Origin: DATGZX01 sp035296965
GTDB lineage: Bacteria; Planctomycetota; Planctomycetia; Gemmatales; Gemmataceae
Length of the DNA: 37,893 bases
Assembly (NCBI GenBank): GCA_035296965.1
Contig: DATGZX010000421.1
Span: forward strand, 1 to 37,893
Reading direction: 5' to 3'
The position numbers and the translations under genes are program-made. Below the pieces are notes generated by a model. The model searched no databases, was not told the origin of the DNA, and saw only the letters and a list, made by a program, of their open reading frames with translations. Below, in pieces: positions 6,901 to 14,887 of this stretch (position 1 is the stretch's first letter; every line of letters begins with the position of its first letter).

Positions 6901-7953
6901 TCATTCCTTCATCGGGCGGCTCCCTATCTCCGGTCGCACTATTTGCAAGCCTTGCGAAACGAGGCCTGGGCCACCCTTGACGGCGATGCAATTCTTGCCC
7001 TTGTCTTTCGCAAACTTCTTGGCGTCGTTTGCCCGATCGCGCAGCTCGCGGTCAGTCAGGGAACAATTCGGTTGGGCGCTGCAGACACCAATGGAAACAG
7101 TCGTAGATCCTTCGATTTCCGGATACTTCAGGGCAGCCAACTTGCAGCGGAGTTCCTCCAGAAATGCGAGCACGAGTGGTTGCGAAAGGCTCGGCAACAG
7201 AATTAGGTATTCATCACCGCCTTGCCGGTAGGCGAAGCCATGGTGATAAACATGGGCTTCCAAGGTTTGCATGAAGCGCGGGAGCAAGTTGCGGTCCATG
7301 TGCGTTTCCGAGGTGGTGCTGTTCAGCACCTTGAAGTCGTCGATATCGAGAAAGGCAACACTGAGCGGGCTCTCGCGCATCTCGCACTTGGCTCGGAAGT
7401 AAGCCAGATCTGGTAGAAACAGGGCTGGAGATTGGAGAATATGAAACTTCTCATCGTACTGGCGCGGTCCCAGTTCAATCTGACTTAGCCCTGATTGCTC
7501 GATGTACTGGATTGGCAAAAAATCATTGGACCGCGGTAGTCGCAAAAGCTCGATCTTCTCGAACCAGTCGGCTTCGACCACGGCGTCCAGCGAATTGATG
7601 TCCTCATCCAACGTCTGAATGATGTTGGCATTGTGAGTTTTCTCCCGCAACCCCTCGGTCTCGGCGGCGCGATAGCGTCTGTAGCGGAGGATCATTTGCT
7701 TGAGGAGGGGAGCGGCTCCGGGATCGCTGGCGAGCTGATCTTCCATCAAGGCAGCAAGATCCATCGGATCCGCATCGATAGGTCTCCTAATCGAATCCCA
7801 GCGCTCAAGCACCGACTGAACTTCGCTGGGAAGTGGGTAATTCGGAAACTGGCTCTCAATCAATGCTACAATACTCTGCCGGAAATCGACCTGGAACCAG
7901 CTCAGGCAGTTGAGCAACAGCCCTTTCTTGACAAATAGCGCCGGGTGGGTCAT
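6901..7953 (-). CDS. Variant GGDEF-domain protein
   Basis: The 350-residue product has an N-terminal helical region of about 180 residues with no recognised sensor and no membrane segment, then a GGDEF-type palm domain (about 190-335). Metal-binding DIDDFK (Asp203, Asp205) and the signature GGDEY (245-249) are present, so the catalytic core looks intact. But the usual GH..GD turn after the first motif is replaced by SETHMDRNLLPRFM, and the R-x-x-D before the signature by HHGFAYRQ. This marks a subfamily whose nucleotide product I cannot predict; canonical c-di-GMP synthesis should not be assumed. GAGGGA precedes the ATG. The DUF2513 gene lies 38 bases upstream on the same strand, so they should be co-transcribed. 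Confidence 0.8.
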   Translation of the reverse strand: MTHPALFVKKGLLLNCLSWFQVDFRQSIVALIESQFPNYPLPSEVQSVLERWDSIRRPIDADPMDLAALMEDQLASDPGAAPLLKQMILRYRRYRAAETEGLREKTHNANIIQTLDEDINSLDAVVEADWFEKIELLRLPRSNDFLPIQYIEQSGLSQIELGPRQYDEKFHILQSPALFLPDLAYFRAKCEMRESPLSVAFLDIDDFKVLNSTTSETHMDRNLLPRFMQTLEAHVYHHGFAYRQGGDEYLILLPSLSQPLVLAFLEELRCKLAALKYPEIEGSTTVSIGVCSAQPNCSLTDRELRDRANDAKKFAKDKGKNCIAVKGGPGLVSQGLQIVRPEIGSRPMKE

Positions 7954-7991
7954 CCCGTCCCTCGTGCTGGGGCCAGTGAACGGTCAAATCC

Positions 7992-8357
7992 TCACGATGC
8001 CACGCCCAGATCCTTAAGCATGAGCTCGTTGAGGATCTTCATCCACACGGAAATCGGCGCCGACCCAATCTTGCCGATCTTCGCCTTGGCCTGGTTCCAA
8101 CGCTTCTGATCACGAGCCAGGTCAAGAAACTCGTGTCCTTTCCAGGTAAGGGACCGCGGCACGGCCTCGGGGCCCTTGCTGTGCATGGTGGTGACATTGC
8201 TGCCTTCGATTAAACCGTCCTCGATCATAATGTGGGCATGGTAACCGACCTGCTCGGGTGTGAACCCCGCAATTCCGAAGGGTTGTCCCGCCCAACCTGA
8301 GGAGCTGTCCTCAATCCGCATCAAGATGATCCGAACCAGGTCCATGTTTCGCTGCAT
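7992..8357 (-). CDS. DUF2513 family protein
   Basis: The 121-residue product begins MQRNMDLVRIILMRIEDSSS, the hallmark start of DUF2513 proteins, and continues with the family's winged-helix-like pattern (GYHAHIMIEDGLIEG, RSLTWKGHEFLDLARD). No biochemical role is established; related proteins often occur in prophages and accessory islands and look like small DNA-binding or adaptor proteins. GGGGGAG stands seven bases before the ATG. It is the first gene of a two-gene unit with the GGDEF protein. Cytoplasmic; no membrane segment. Confidence 0.82.
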   Translation of the reverse strand: MQRNMDLVRIILMRIEDSSSGWAGQPFGIAGFTPEQVGYHAHIMIEDGLIEGSNVTTMHSKGPEAVPRSLTWKGHEFLDLARDQKRWNQAKAKIGKIGSAPISVWMKILNELMLKDLGVAS

Positions 8358-8437
8358 GGCTAACTCCCCCGGCCGCGTCAGGCAATGCTACTTGGCCTAG
8401 ATTATACCACCTGGCCCGCCGGGATCCGAGTCCGTAG

Positions 8438-8622
8438 GTGCGTCAAGCGTACTCGCGCCGACGCACCATCCCGGGCACGGGCTATCGCGTAGGTTTTCAA
8501 TCCGTGGCGAGAGCACGACGACCGTCTTTGTGTACTCGAAGGCGAATCGTGATGAGGCAAAGGGGAGCCGGGCGGTGCGCATTTGTTGGCATGGCGCGTC
8601 GGCGCGAGTACGCTTGACACAC
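8438..8622. repeat. Inverted repeat with 27-base arms around 131 bases
   Basis: Arm 8438-8464 and arm 8596-8622 are complementary at 26 of 27 bases (core CGTCAAGCGTACTCGCGCC). The 131 bases between carry no gene. A related arm, GCGCGAGTATGCTTGACGC, occurs at 33676-33694, again just past the 3' end of a gene. The layout, short arms with a non-coding core of under 200 bases, resembles a MITE. Confidence 0.75.
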
Positions 8623-8629
8623 CCTACGC

Positions 8630-9085
8630 TTATCTTTTCTTCTCCCCTTGTCGTGCCCCGCGCACGTATTTGTGGCATTCGATGCAGGTCAACGACATAC
8701 GGACGTAGTCCAGCGCTGCTGCGTCGAGGTTCTTGTCGCGGGCGTGACGCTCCAGGTCGGTGGCCTGCTCCTGGAAGTTTTTGCTGTAGCGCATGTACTC
8801 GTCGGAGTCGAAGACGTACCAGGATGCCGCGCGACTTAGCATGCGCAAAGTCTTGGCGTTTTCAGCAACTTTGTCGAAATCCTCGACAGCCAACCCGCCA
8901 AGCAACTGATTGGCCTTCGCCAGCTTGTCGCGCATGAAGGCCTGGTTGGTGGTGGGAGTCGATTCCTTTTTTTGCGCTTTGGGGTCGGCCGGGTTCTTAT
9001 CGTCGGCGCGACTGCTCTCAAGCGCAGCGCCGATGATCAAAGCGAGCAACGTCGCCAGGAATACACAGGCTCGGGGGTTCTGCAT
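8630..9085 (-). CDS. Secreted c-type cytochrome, class II-like
   Basis: The 151-residue product has a signal peptide (RACVFLATLLALIIGAALES, cleavage near SRA) and a single heme site CIECH at residues 134-138, close to the C-terminus. A helical body with heme at the end is the plan of cytochrome c' (class II). A Met in FMRDKLAKANQLL could be the sixth ligand, though cytochromes c' are often five-coordinate. It should be periplasmic and may carry electrons or bind NO. AAGGAGA precedes the ATG. It is divergent from the cbb3 oxidase operon with 290 bases between, so the two may share a control region. Confidence 0.8.
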   Translation of the reverse strand: MQNPRACVFLATLLALIIGAALESSRADDKNPADPKAQKKESTPTTNQAFMRDKLAKANQLLGGLAVEDFDKVAENAKTLRMLSRAASWYVFDSDEYMRYSKNFQEQATDLERHARDKNLDAAALDYVRMSLTCIECHKYVRGARQGEKKR

Positions 9086-9375
9086 CAGAGGTCTCCTTAT
9101 CCGTCCAACACCAGGACTATCGTTTCCCGCACTCCATAAGCATACTGGATGCTGGTCAAGGAGTCCGGCTGGAAGGGGTCTGAATCGGCGCGTCGGCCGG
9201 CTGTCGCTGTGCGAATCCGCACAACTCCCGACAAAATCAGAATTGCGTTGTCACGTCGATTGAATATGTCTATGTCGGATTATAGACTCATCAACTGCAC
9301 GACGGTAGTTCGCGCCGCCAGCTGTCAAATTCTCGTGACGCGGCGGCGGCCAGTAGCATAACGGCGTGATGACCC

Positions 9376-9999
9376 ATGATGGATCGTGAAGCCAAACAAC
9401 GTGAGCTGGAAAGGCTGCGAAGCGAGGTGCAGCGGCTCGAGTCCGAGCTGGCTGTCGATGCTGCCGCGCGCCACTGGCCGCCGCGCAGCTACTACACAGT
9501 CTACCATGTTCTCGCCGGGTTTGCCCTCGGCATGTTCGGCGCGACGACGAGTTTGCTTTTCAATATTGTCGGTTCCGTCCTGGTCGGCCAGGAACCTCTA
9601 CGGCTCATCCGGATTTATCTCACGTTTCCCCTCGGGGCCTCGGTACTGCAACAACAGAGCAACGACAACTTGCTGTTGGTGATCGGTTGTTGTCTCTACC
9701 TTGCAACCGGCATGGTCTTAGGCGTGCCCTTCCAGCTCGTGCTGACGCGCTGGCTGGGCGGCTCGTCGTTCACGACTCGGTTTCTGATCATCAGCGGGTT
9801 GTCGTTGCTTCTTTGGCTTTTTAACTTCTATGCAGTTTTGTGGTGGTTGCAGCCGCTGCTTTTCGGCGGCAATTGGATTGTCCAGCAAATTCCCGGATGG
9901 GTGGGCGCCCTGACTCATCTCGTTTTCGGTTGGACCATGCTCCTGGTCCAGCCCCTGGGAAAATACGTCCCGTACGAACAAGGCGCGGAGGCTACATGA
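9376..9999 (+). CDS. Membrane protein of the cbb3 operon
   Basis: The 207-residue product opens with a charged coiled-coil-like helix (REAKQRELERLRSEVQRLES) and then has about four membrane segments (near 43-65, 95-120, 135-158 and 175-195). I do not recognise the family. Its stop codon overlaps the ccoN start (ATGA), so it is translationally coupled to the oxidase and probably a subunit, assembly factor or regulator of it. The ATG at 9376 is chosen because the coiled coil follows; a second ATG at 9379 is equally possible and no strong ribosome site is seen. Confidence 0.75.
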   Translation: MMDREAKQRELERLRSEVQRLESELAVDAAARHWPPRSYYTVYHVLAGFALGMFGATTSLLFNIVGSVLVGQEPLRLIRIYLTFPLGASVLQQQSNDNLLLVIGCCLYLATGMVLGVPFQLVLTRWLGGSSFTTRFLIISGLSLLLWLFNFYAVLWWLQPLLFGGNWIVQQIPGWVGALTHLVFGWTMLLVQPLGKYVPYEQGAEAT

Positions 10000-11405
10000 C
10001 CGAGCTGTCAGCGGAACCGGTGCCGTCACGACCTACGCGGCTGGTGGATGAGCGTCTCGTCTTGGCGTACTACCTGGCGGCCCTGACCTACTTCGCCATC
10101 TCTCTGCTGGGAGGGCTGCTCATGGCTCTCCAGCTTGTCAATCACAATCCCCTGCTTGGGATCGAGCTGTTCTCGCCCGGGCGCTGGCGCATGGTCCACA
10201 CCAACGCCATCGCTTACGGGTTTATCGCCAGTGCGTTTCTGGGCACGTTGCACTGGTGCGTGCCTCGACTGACCATGAAGCCGGTACTCGATGCCCGGCT
10301 CTCCTGGTTTATTTTCGCGGCCTGGCAAGTGGTGGTCCTCGCGACTGCCGGCGGTATCCTGGCTGGTGAAGCGCAGGGCGTGGAGTGGGGAGAAACGCCG
10401 GTATGGATCGACCCGTTGGCCCTGGTCGGGCTGATGCTGGTCGCGGTCAATTTCATGGCGCCCATCGTGCGCACGCCCGGGCCGCTCTATGTGTCGCTCT
10501 GGTACTTCATGGCGGCGTTCGTCTGGACCATCTTGACCTATGCCATGGGCAACTTCCTGCCCGAGTACTTCATTCCAGGCACCGGCGGCGGGGCCATCGC
10601 GGGCATGTTTATCCACGACCTGGTCGGGCTGTTCGTGACGCCGATCGGCTGGGGCCTGATGTACTATTTCGTGCCCATCATGATGCAACGGCCGATCTGG
10701 AGCCATGCCCTGTCCCTGGTAGGCTTCTGGGGGCTGGCCTTCTTCTACCCGCTGACGGGCATCCACCACTTTTTGTACACGCCCATCCCCATGTTCCTGC
10801 AGTATGGCGCCGTGGTTTCCACGATCGCTGTCGAGATGGTGGTGACGACTGTCGTTATCAATTTCATCGGTTCGGTGTGGGGTTCCGGCGGCCGGGTCTT
10901 CCGCGAGTTGCCGCTGCGCTGGTTTTACACCGGCATGGCGCTCTATGCTTTGACCTGCTTGCAATGCGCCATGCAAGTGACGCTGACCTTCCAGGCCGTA
11001 ATCCATTTCACCGACTGGGTGGTGGGGCACGCTCACCTGGTCATGTTCGGCGTGTTCGGCTTCTGGATTCTCGGAACGATGACATACCTCTTCCCCCGGC
11101 TGCTCAAGGCCGACTGGTATAGTCGCCGTCTGGCCGAATGGCACTATTGGCTGACCACGGGGGGCATGATCGTGATGTTTGTGGTGCTCGTGCTGGCTGG
11201 CATTTTCCAGGGATTTTCCTGGGCGTCGCTGAAGCCGTGGGAGGATTCCTTGGCGGTATCCCGGCCCTACTGGTATATCCGCCTGGTGAGCGGCCTCGTC
11301 ATCATCGCCGGGCAGGTCTGTTTTGCGATCAACATTTATCAGACGTATCGGCTGGGGCGGCGCACTGCCTCCTCGGAAACAAGCCTGGCCGCCGCTGCCG
11401 AATAA
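9996..11405 (+). CDS. ccoN: cbb3-type cytochrome c oxidase subunit I
   Basis: The 469-residue product is the catalytic subunit of a C-family heme-copper oxidase, which reduces oxygen to water with high affinity. Heme and copper ligands can be placed: His68 (VHTNAIAYGF) and His347 for low-spin heme b, His345 for heme b3 (VVGHAHLVMFG), and His207, His257, His258 for CuB (MFIHDLVG, GIHHFLYT). Tyr317 in MALYALTCLQ matches the helix VII tyrosine cross-linked to a CuB histidine in this family. Where proteobacterial CcoN has FEGP after it, this protein has LQCA. About 12 membrane helices. The ATG at 9996 overlaps the previous stop; the longer frame from 9840 lies in the upstream gene. Confidence 0.95.
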   Translation: MTELSAEPVPSRPTRLVDERLVLAYYLAALTYFAISLLGGLLMALQLVNHNPLLGIELFSPGRWRMVHTNAIAYGFIASAFLGTLHWCVPRLTMKPVLDARLSWFIFAAWQVVVLATAGGILAGEAQGVEWGETPVWIDPLALVGLMLVAVNFMAPIVRTPGPLYVSLWYFMAAFVWTILTYAMGNFLPEYFIPGTGGGAIAGMFIHDLVGLFVTPIGWGLMYYFVPIMMQRPIWSHALSLVGFWGLAFFYPLTGIHHFLYTPIPMFLQYGAVVSTIAVEMVVTTVVINFIGSVWGSGGRVFRELPLRWFYTGMALYALTCLQCAMQVTLTFQAVIHFTDWVVGHAHLVMFGVFGFWILGTMTYLFPRLLKADWYSRRLAEWHYWLTTGGMIVMFVVLVLAGIFQGFSWASLKPWEDSLAVSRPYWYIRLVSGLVIIAGQVCFAINIYQTYRLGRRTASSETSLAAAAE

Positions 11406-11426
11406 CGTTCTCTAGAGAGACCGCTC

Positions 11427-12143
11427 ATGTTCGAAACCAAATCCGGTGTACTGCTGATTGCAGGGATCGGCTTCTTTTTCTTGGCCTTCTTATCGAACGG
11501 GCTCGTGGCCTGGCTCATGTACGCTCATTTGCCGGAAAAGACCGTCGAGCAAATGATCCAGGAACAGGTGGACAACCCCAACCGCAGCCAGAACGTGATG
11601 ACTTACTTTCGCGACCTCCAGGCTCGCTACCCCGAAGCGTTCAAGAAACACTACGGTGAGCCGACTCAGGAAAAATGTGCAGAAGCTCTGAGGGTCGGTC
11701 GAAAAATCTACATCGGCGAAGGCTGCTGGCATTGCCATAGCCAGTTCGTCAGGCCGGTCTCCAATGAAGAGAAACGCTGGGGACCGGTATCCTCCAGCGT
11801 GGAATACCAGAACGAATTGCAGCGTCCGGTGATGTTCGGCACGCGCCGCGTGGGACCCGATTTGATTCGGGAGGGCGGCCGGCACACCAACGACTGGCAC
11901 ATCGTTCACTTCTTCCGACCGCGCTTGACCTCACCGCAATCCGTCATGCCGGATTACCCCTGGTTCTTCGAAAAGAAGATGGACATAACCATGGGAGACG
12001 GCACCAGGTACGTGGGCCCGGGCGATCCGAACCGCCGCGGCATCGCCATCATCACGTACATGCAATTTCTAAGCTCCTGGCTCGATACCTATCCACTTTA
12101 CACCAGCCGCGATGCTCCGTTTGCGGAGGGAGAACAGCGATGA
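11427..12143 (+). CDS. ccoO: cbb3-type oxidase cytochrome c subunit
   Basis: The 238-residue product has one N-terminal membrane anchor (about 8-30) and one periplasmic heme c domain with CWHCH at residues 100-104 and Met174 in SVMPDYPWFF as the likely sixth ligand. This is the layout of CcoO, which passes electrons to the CcoN hemes. Family markers include GCWHCHSQFVRP and GTRRVGPDL. It follows ccoN by 21 bases and its stop overlaps the next start (ATGA). Since no diheme CcoP follows, CcoO may be the only heme c subunit here, receiving electrons directly from a soluble cytochrome. Confidence 0.95.
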   Translation: MFETKSGVLLIAGIGFFFLAFLSNGLVAWLMYAHLPEKTVEQMIQEQVDNPNRSQNVMTYFRDLQARYPEAFKKHYGEPTQEKCAEALRVGRKIYIGEGCWHCHSQFVRPVSNEEKRWGPVSSSVEYQNELQRPVMFGTRRVGPDLIREGGRHTNDWHIVHFFRPRLTSPQSVMPDYPWFFEKKMDITMGDGTRYVGPGDPNRRGIAIITYMQFLSSWLDTYPLYTSRDAPFAEGEQR

Positions 12144-12523
12144 AACGAGGGAGCGCGCCGGTCGGGCTGAATGGGCACGCAGTGCCGCGGTCGCGAAAGC
12201 GGCCGACCGGCATGATCATCCTCGCACTCGTGATCCTGGTGCCGGCCTTAATCGGTTTCGGGATGAAGTTCAAGGAACTGCTGTTGCTGGTCGGGGACGA
12301 AGAGGGAGCATTCACGGTTGTCCCCGTCCTCAACTACTTGCTGGTGACGTTCGGCTTTCTTCTCCTCTTCGGCTGGGCCGTCTTCCACGGTATGTTCCGC
12401 GACATCGAGAAACCCAAGTACACGATGATGGCCAACGAACAACGCCTAGACGAACAGGAACGAGAACGAGAACAAGAACAAGAAGAGATGGCAAAGGAGT
12501 GGTGGCAAGATGAGCACGCCTGA
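12140..12523 (+). CDS. Two-helix membrane protein of the cbb3 operon
   Basis: The 127-residue product has a basic N-terminus, two membrane helices (about 25-43 and 64-87) joined by an acidic loop, and a highly charged C-terminal tail made largely of Glu, Gln and Arg (EQEREREQEQEEMAKEWW). No known domain is recognised. It overlaps ccoO by the ATGA start/stop and overlaps the following 58-residue gene by 14 bases, so it is firmly within the operon. A role as an extra subunit or assembly protein is inference. Confidence 0.75.
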   Translation: MKRGSAPVGLNGHAVPRSRKRPTGMIILALVILVPALIGFGMKFKELLLLVGDEEGAFTVVPVLNYLLVTFGFLLLFGWAVFHGMFRDIEKPKYTMMANEQRLDEQEREREQEQEEMAKEWWQDEHA

Positions 12524-12686
12524 GAACCAATCAGCGGAAGCGGAGCACCGGGAGCACCGGTACGCCGGCCACCATATTCCGTGGTACGTGACCATTCTCT
12601 GGATCCTATTCTGGTGCTTCGCGATCATCTACACGCTCACCTACATCTTCCCGGCGATCCAGAAGGAGCTGACGTCTCCTCCATGA
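12510..12686 (+). CDS. 58-residue single-helix protein, possible CcoP/CcoQ counterpart
   Basis: ATG at 12510 to TGA at 12684-12686 gives 58 residues: a hydrophilic start rich in Glu and His, the block RYAGHHIPWYVTILWILFW leading into one membrane helix, and a short exit FPAIQKELTSPP. Its start overlaps the upstream gene by 14 bases and its stop overlaps the ccoI start (ATGA), which strongly supports translation. The IPWY-then-helix pattern recalls the N-terminal membrane segment of CcoP (PRWW then helix), without any heme domain; CcoQ is also a small single-helix protein at this place in other operons. The match is by position and topology, not by firm homology. Confidence 0.75.
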   Translation: MSTPENQSAEAEHREHRYAGHHIPWYVTILWILFWCFAIIYTLTYIFPAIQKELTSPP

Positions 12687-14887
12687 GCGCGCACGCGGGG
12701 CCCCTCTCACTGTGCGACTATTGCGGCCTACCGCTGTCCGGGCCGTGGTGGCGGGCCAGGGGAGAGGATCAGCAGCCGCCGGCGGCTCCGGCGTTTTGTT
12801 GTTTCGGCTGCCGGTTTGCCGCGGCCGTCAGCCAATCGGGCGGGGAGCAAGGCGCCGCCAACTGGATGCTGGCCCGCCTGGGAACCGCCATTTTCCTGTC
12901 GATGAATGTCATGGTCTTCACCATGGCACTGTGGAGCCAACATTTCTATGGCGACGACCTTGGCGCCAGCGCCTGGGTGGTCAGCCTGCGTGGTCTGTTT
13001 CGCTACCTCAGCTTGCTCTTCGCTCTGCCGGTATTGCTACTCCTGGGGAGCCCGCTTTTGGAAGAGGGCTGGGCAAGCCTCAAGCGCGGGGCTCTGACGA
13101 CCGACCTGCTGCTCATCCTCGGCGTGGCGGCTTCGTACTTCTATTCCGCGATTTCGGTGATTCGCGACCAGGGCCCGGTCTATTTCGAAGTGGGCTGCAC
13201 CGTGCTGGTGCTTGTCACCCTCGGCCGCTGGCTCGAAGCAACCGGCAAGATGCGCACCACGGCGGCCATCGAAGCGTTGCACCGGCTCTTGCCGGATCGC
13301 GTGCGTGTCTTGCGCGATAATTGCGAGGTAAGTCTGCCCCGCGCGGAGATCGTCCCGGGCGACTGCCTGCGCGTCCTGGCAGGAGAGCGCATCCCCTGTG
13401 ACGGCCGCGTCATGGCGCGGATTGCTGCCGTAGACGAACAGGTAGTGACCGGGGAGAGCCATCCGCTCGTCAAGGAGCCTGGCGATCTAGTCTACGGAGG
13501 CAGCCTGGATCTGGATGGCGAATTGCTCATCGAGGCGACCGTGGCAGGTACAGGCGGCACCTTGGCGCGCATGGTCGAGCTGGTACGCCAGGCCGGCCTG
13601 GCCAAGGGACGGTTCCAGCGGCTGGCGGACCGCGCGACGACCGTCTTCCTGCCGTTGGTGGTTGCGGTGGCCGTCGGAACCCTCGCCTGGCACACGTGGA
13701 ACACCGGGTTTCAAGAGGGCATCCTCGCCGGGTTGGCTGTCCTGGTAATCGCTTGTCCCTGCGCGCTGGGTCTGGCGACGCCTATGGCCGTGTGGGCTGC
13801 ATTGGGCCAAGCTGCGCGGTCCCAGGTCCTGTTCCGCAATCCGGATGCCCTCGAGCGACTGGCCGGCGTGCGCGCCGTTCGTTTCGATAAGACGGGGACA
13901 CTGACCACCGGACATGTGGAAGTCGCCGAGTTTTCTGCGGCTACTGAAGCTGAGCGGCCCACCGTGCTGGCGCTGGCGGCCGGCCTGGCGGCGGCGTCAA
14001 CACATGGCTATTCCATTGCAATTACCCGCTATGCCGAGCAGCAGAAGGAGATGGCGCTCAGCAATGGATTCCATCCTCTGCAGGAGGTTCGGGCGCTCGC
14101 AGGGCGCGGCTTGGTTGCAAGGACTGAAAATGACTCCCGCTCTATCTATCTGGGCAGCCTCCGGTTCATGGCCGAGGCAGGGCTTGCCTTGGGACAGCGC
14201 CTTGGCGGTGTTGCAGCCGAGGCCAATGCAGCCGGTCGGCCCATCGCCTGCATGGGCTGGGAAGACAGCGTTCGGGGATTGTTCGTCTTCCGCGAACGCT
14301 TGCGCCCCGAAGCAGTCGAAGCGATCGGCACTCTCCGTAAGCGACGCTTGGATGTCGCTGTATTGACGGGGGACAGCGCGGCGCGTAGTTCGGAATTGTC
14401 TGAAGCGCTGGGAGTACCGGTGGCGGCAGGTTTGCTTCCGGAGGATAAAGTTCAGGCGGTCTCCGAGGCCCGCCGGCTATTCGGCCCCGTCGCGATGGTG
14501 GGCGATGGCATCAACGATGCGCCCGCGCTCGCCGCCAGCGACGTCGGGATCGCTATGGGTTGCGGCACCGACGTCTCACGCGCTTCGGCGGCCGTCTGCC
14601 TGCTGGGCAACGACCTGCTGCATTTGCCGTGGACCATCGATCTCGCCGTGCGCACGGTGCGCATTCTCAAGCAAAACCTGTTCTGGGCTTTCGCGTATAA
14701 CCTGGCGGGCATAGGTTTCGCTTGCACGGGCCGGCTAAACCCCATTGTGGCCGCCCTGGCGATGTTCCTGAGCAGCTTCCTGGTCGTCACCAACTCGTTA
14801 CGTCTCAGCGGTGGTAGCGACCGAGTCCTCCGCACGGACAGCTACCTACGAGCCAACAACGTGCAAGTCGAGGGACCACTTTCGTGA
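12683..14887 (+). CDS. ccoI: Copper-translocating P-type ATPase for cbb3 assembly
   Basis: The 734-residue product is a P1B-type heavy metal ATPase that supplies copper for the CcoN active site. An N-terminal cysteine-rich metal-binding domain (CDYCGLPL at 11-18, FCCFGC at 38-43) is typical of CcoI/FixI. Membrane metal motif CPC is at 358-360, phosphorylation site DKTGTLTTG at 402, TGES in the actuator domain, and GDGINDAPAL with SDVGIAMG in the hinge. A separate HMA domain (GMTCxxC), common in this family, is missing: the first membrane helix begins shortly after the cysteine domain. The ATG at 12683 overlaps the preceding stop; the frame open from 12581 is upstream-gene DNA. Confidence 0.93.
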   Translation: MSAHAGPLSLCDYCGLPLSGPWWRARGEDQQPPAAPAFCCFGCRFAAAVSQSGGEQGAANWMLARLGTAIFLSMNVMVFTMALWSQHFYGDDLGASAWVVSLRGLFRYLSLLFALPVLLLLGSPLLEEGWASLKRGALTTDLLLILGVAASYFYSAISVIRDQGPVYFEVGCTVLVLVTLGRWLEATGKMRTTAAIEALHRLLPDRVRVLRDNCEVSLPRAEIVPGDCLRVLAGERIPCDGRVMARIAAVDEQVVTGESHPLVKEPGDLVYGGSLDLDGELLIEATVAGTGGTLARMVELVRQAGLAKGRFQRLADRATTVFLPLVVAVAVGTLAWHTWNTGFQEGILAGLAVLVIACPCALGLATPMAVWAALGQAARSQVLFRNPDALERLAGVRAVRFDKTGTLTTGHVEVAEFSAATEAERPTVLALAAGLAAASTHGYSIAITRYAEQQKEMALSNGFHPLQEVRALAGRGLVARTENDSRSIYLGSLRFMAEAGLALGQRLGGVAAEANAAGRPIACMGWEDSVRGLFVFRERLRPEAVEAIGTLRKRRLDVAVLTGDSAARSSELSEALGVPVAAGLLPEDKVQAVSEARRLFGPVAMVGDGINDAPALAASDVGIAMGCGTDVSRASAAVCLLGNDLLHLPWTIDLAVRTVRILKQNLFWAFAYNLAGIGFACTGRLNPIVAALAMFLSSFLVVTNSLRLSGGSDRVLRTDSYLRANNVQVEGPLS

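Noticed and set aside
10026..11144. 372-codon minus-strand frame over ccoN
   Set aside because: Antisense to ccoN with His-, Gln- and Asp-rich shadow composition.
12581..12682. Upstream extension of the ccoI reading frame
   Set aside because: It lies in the 58-residue gene in another frame, and the ATGA overlap start at 12683 begins exactly before the cysteine-rich domain.
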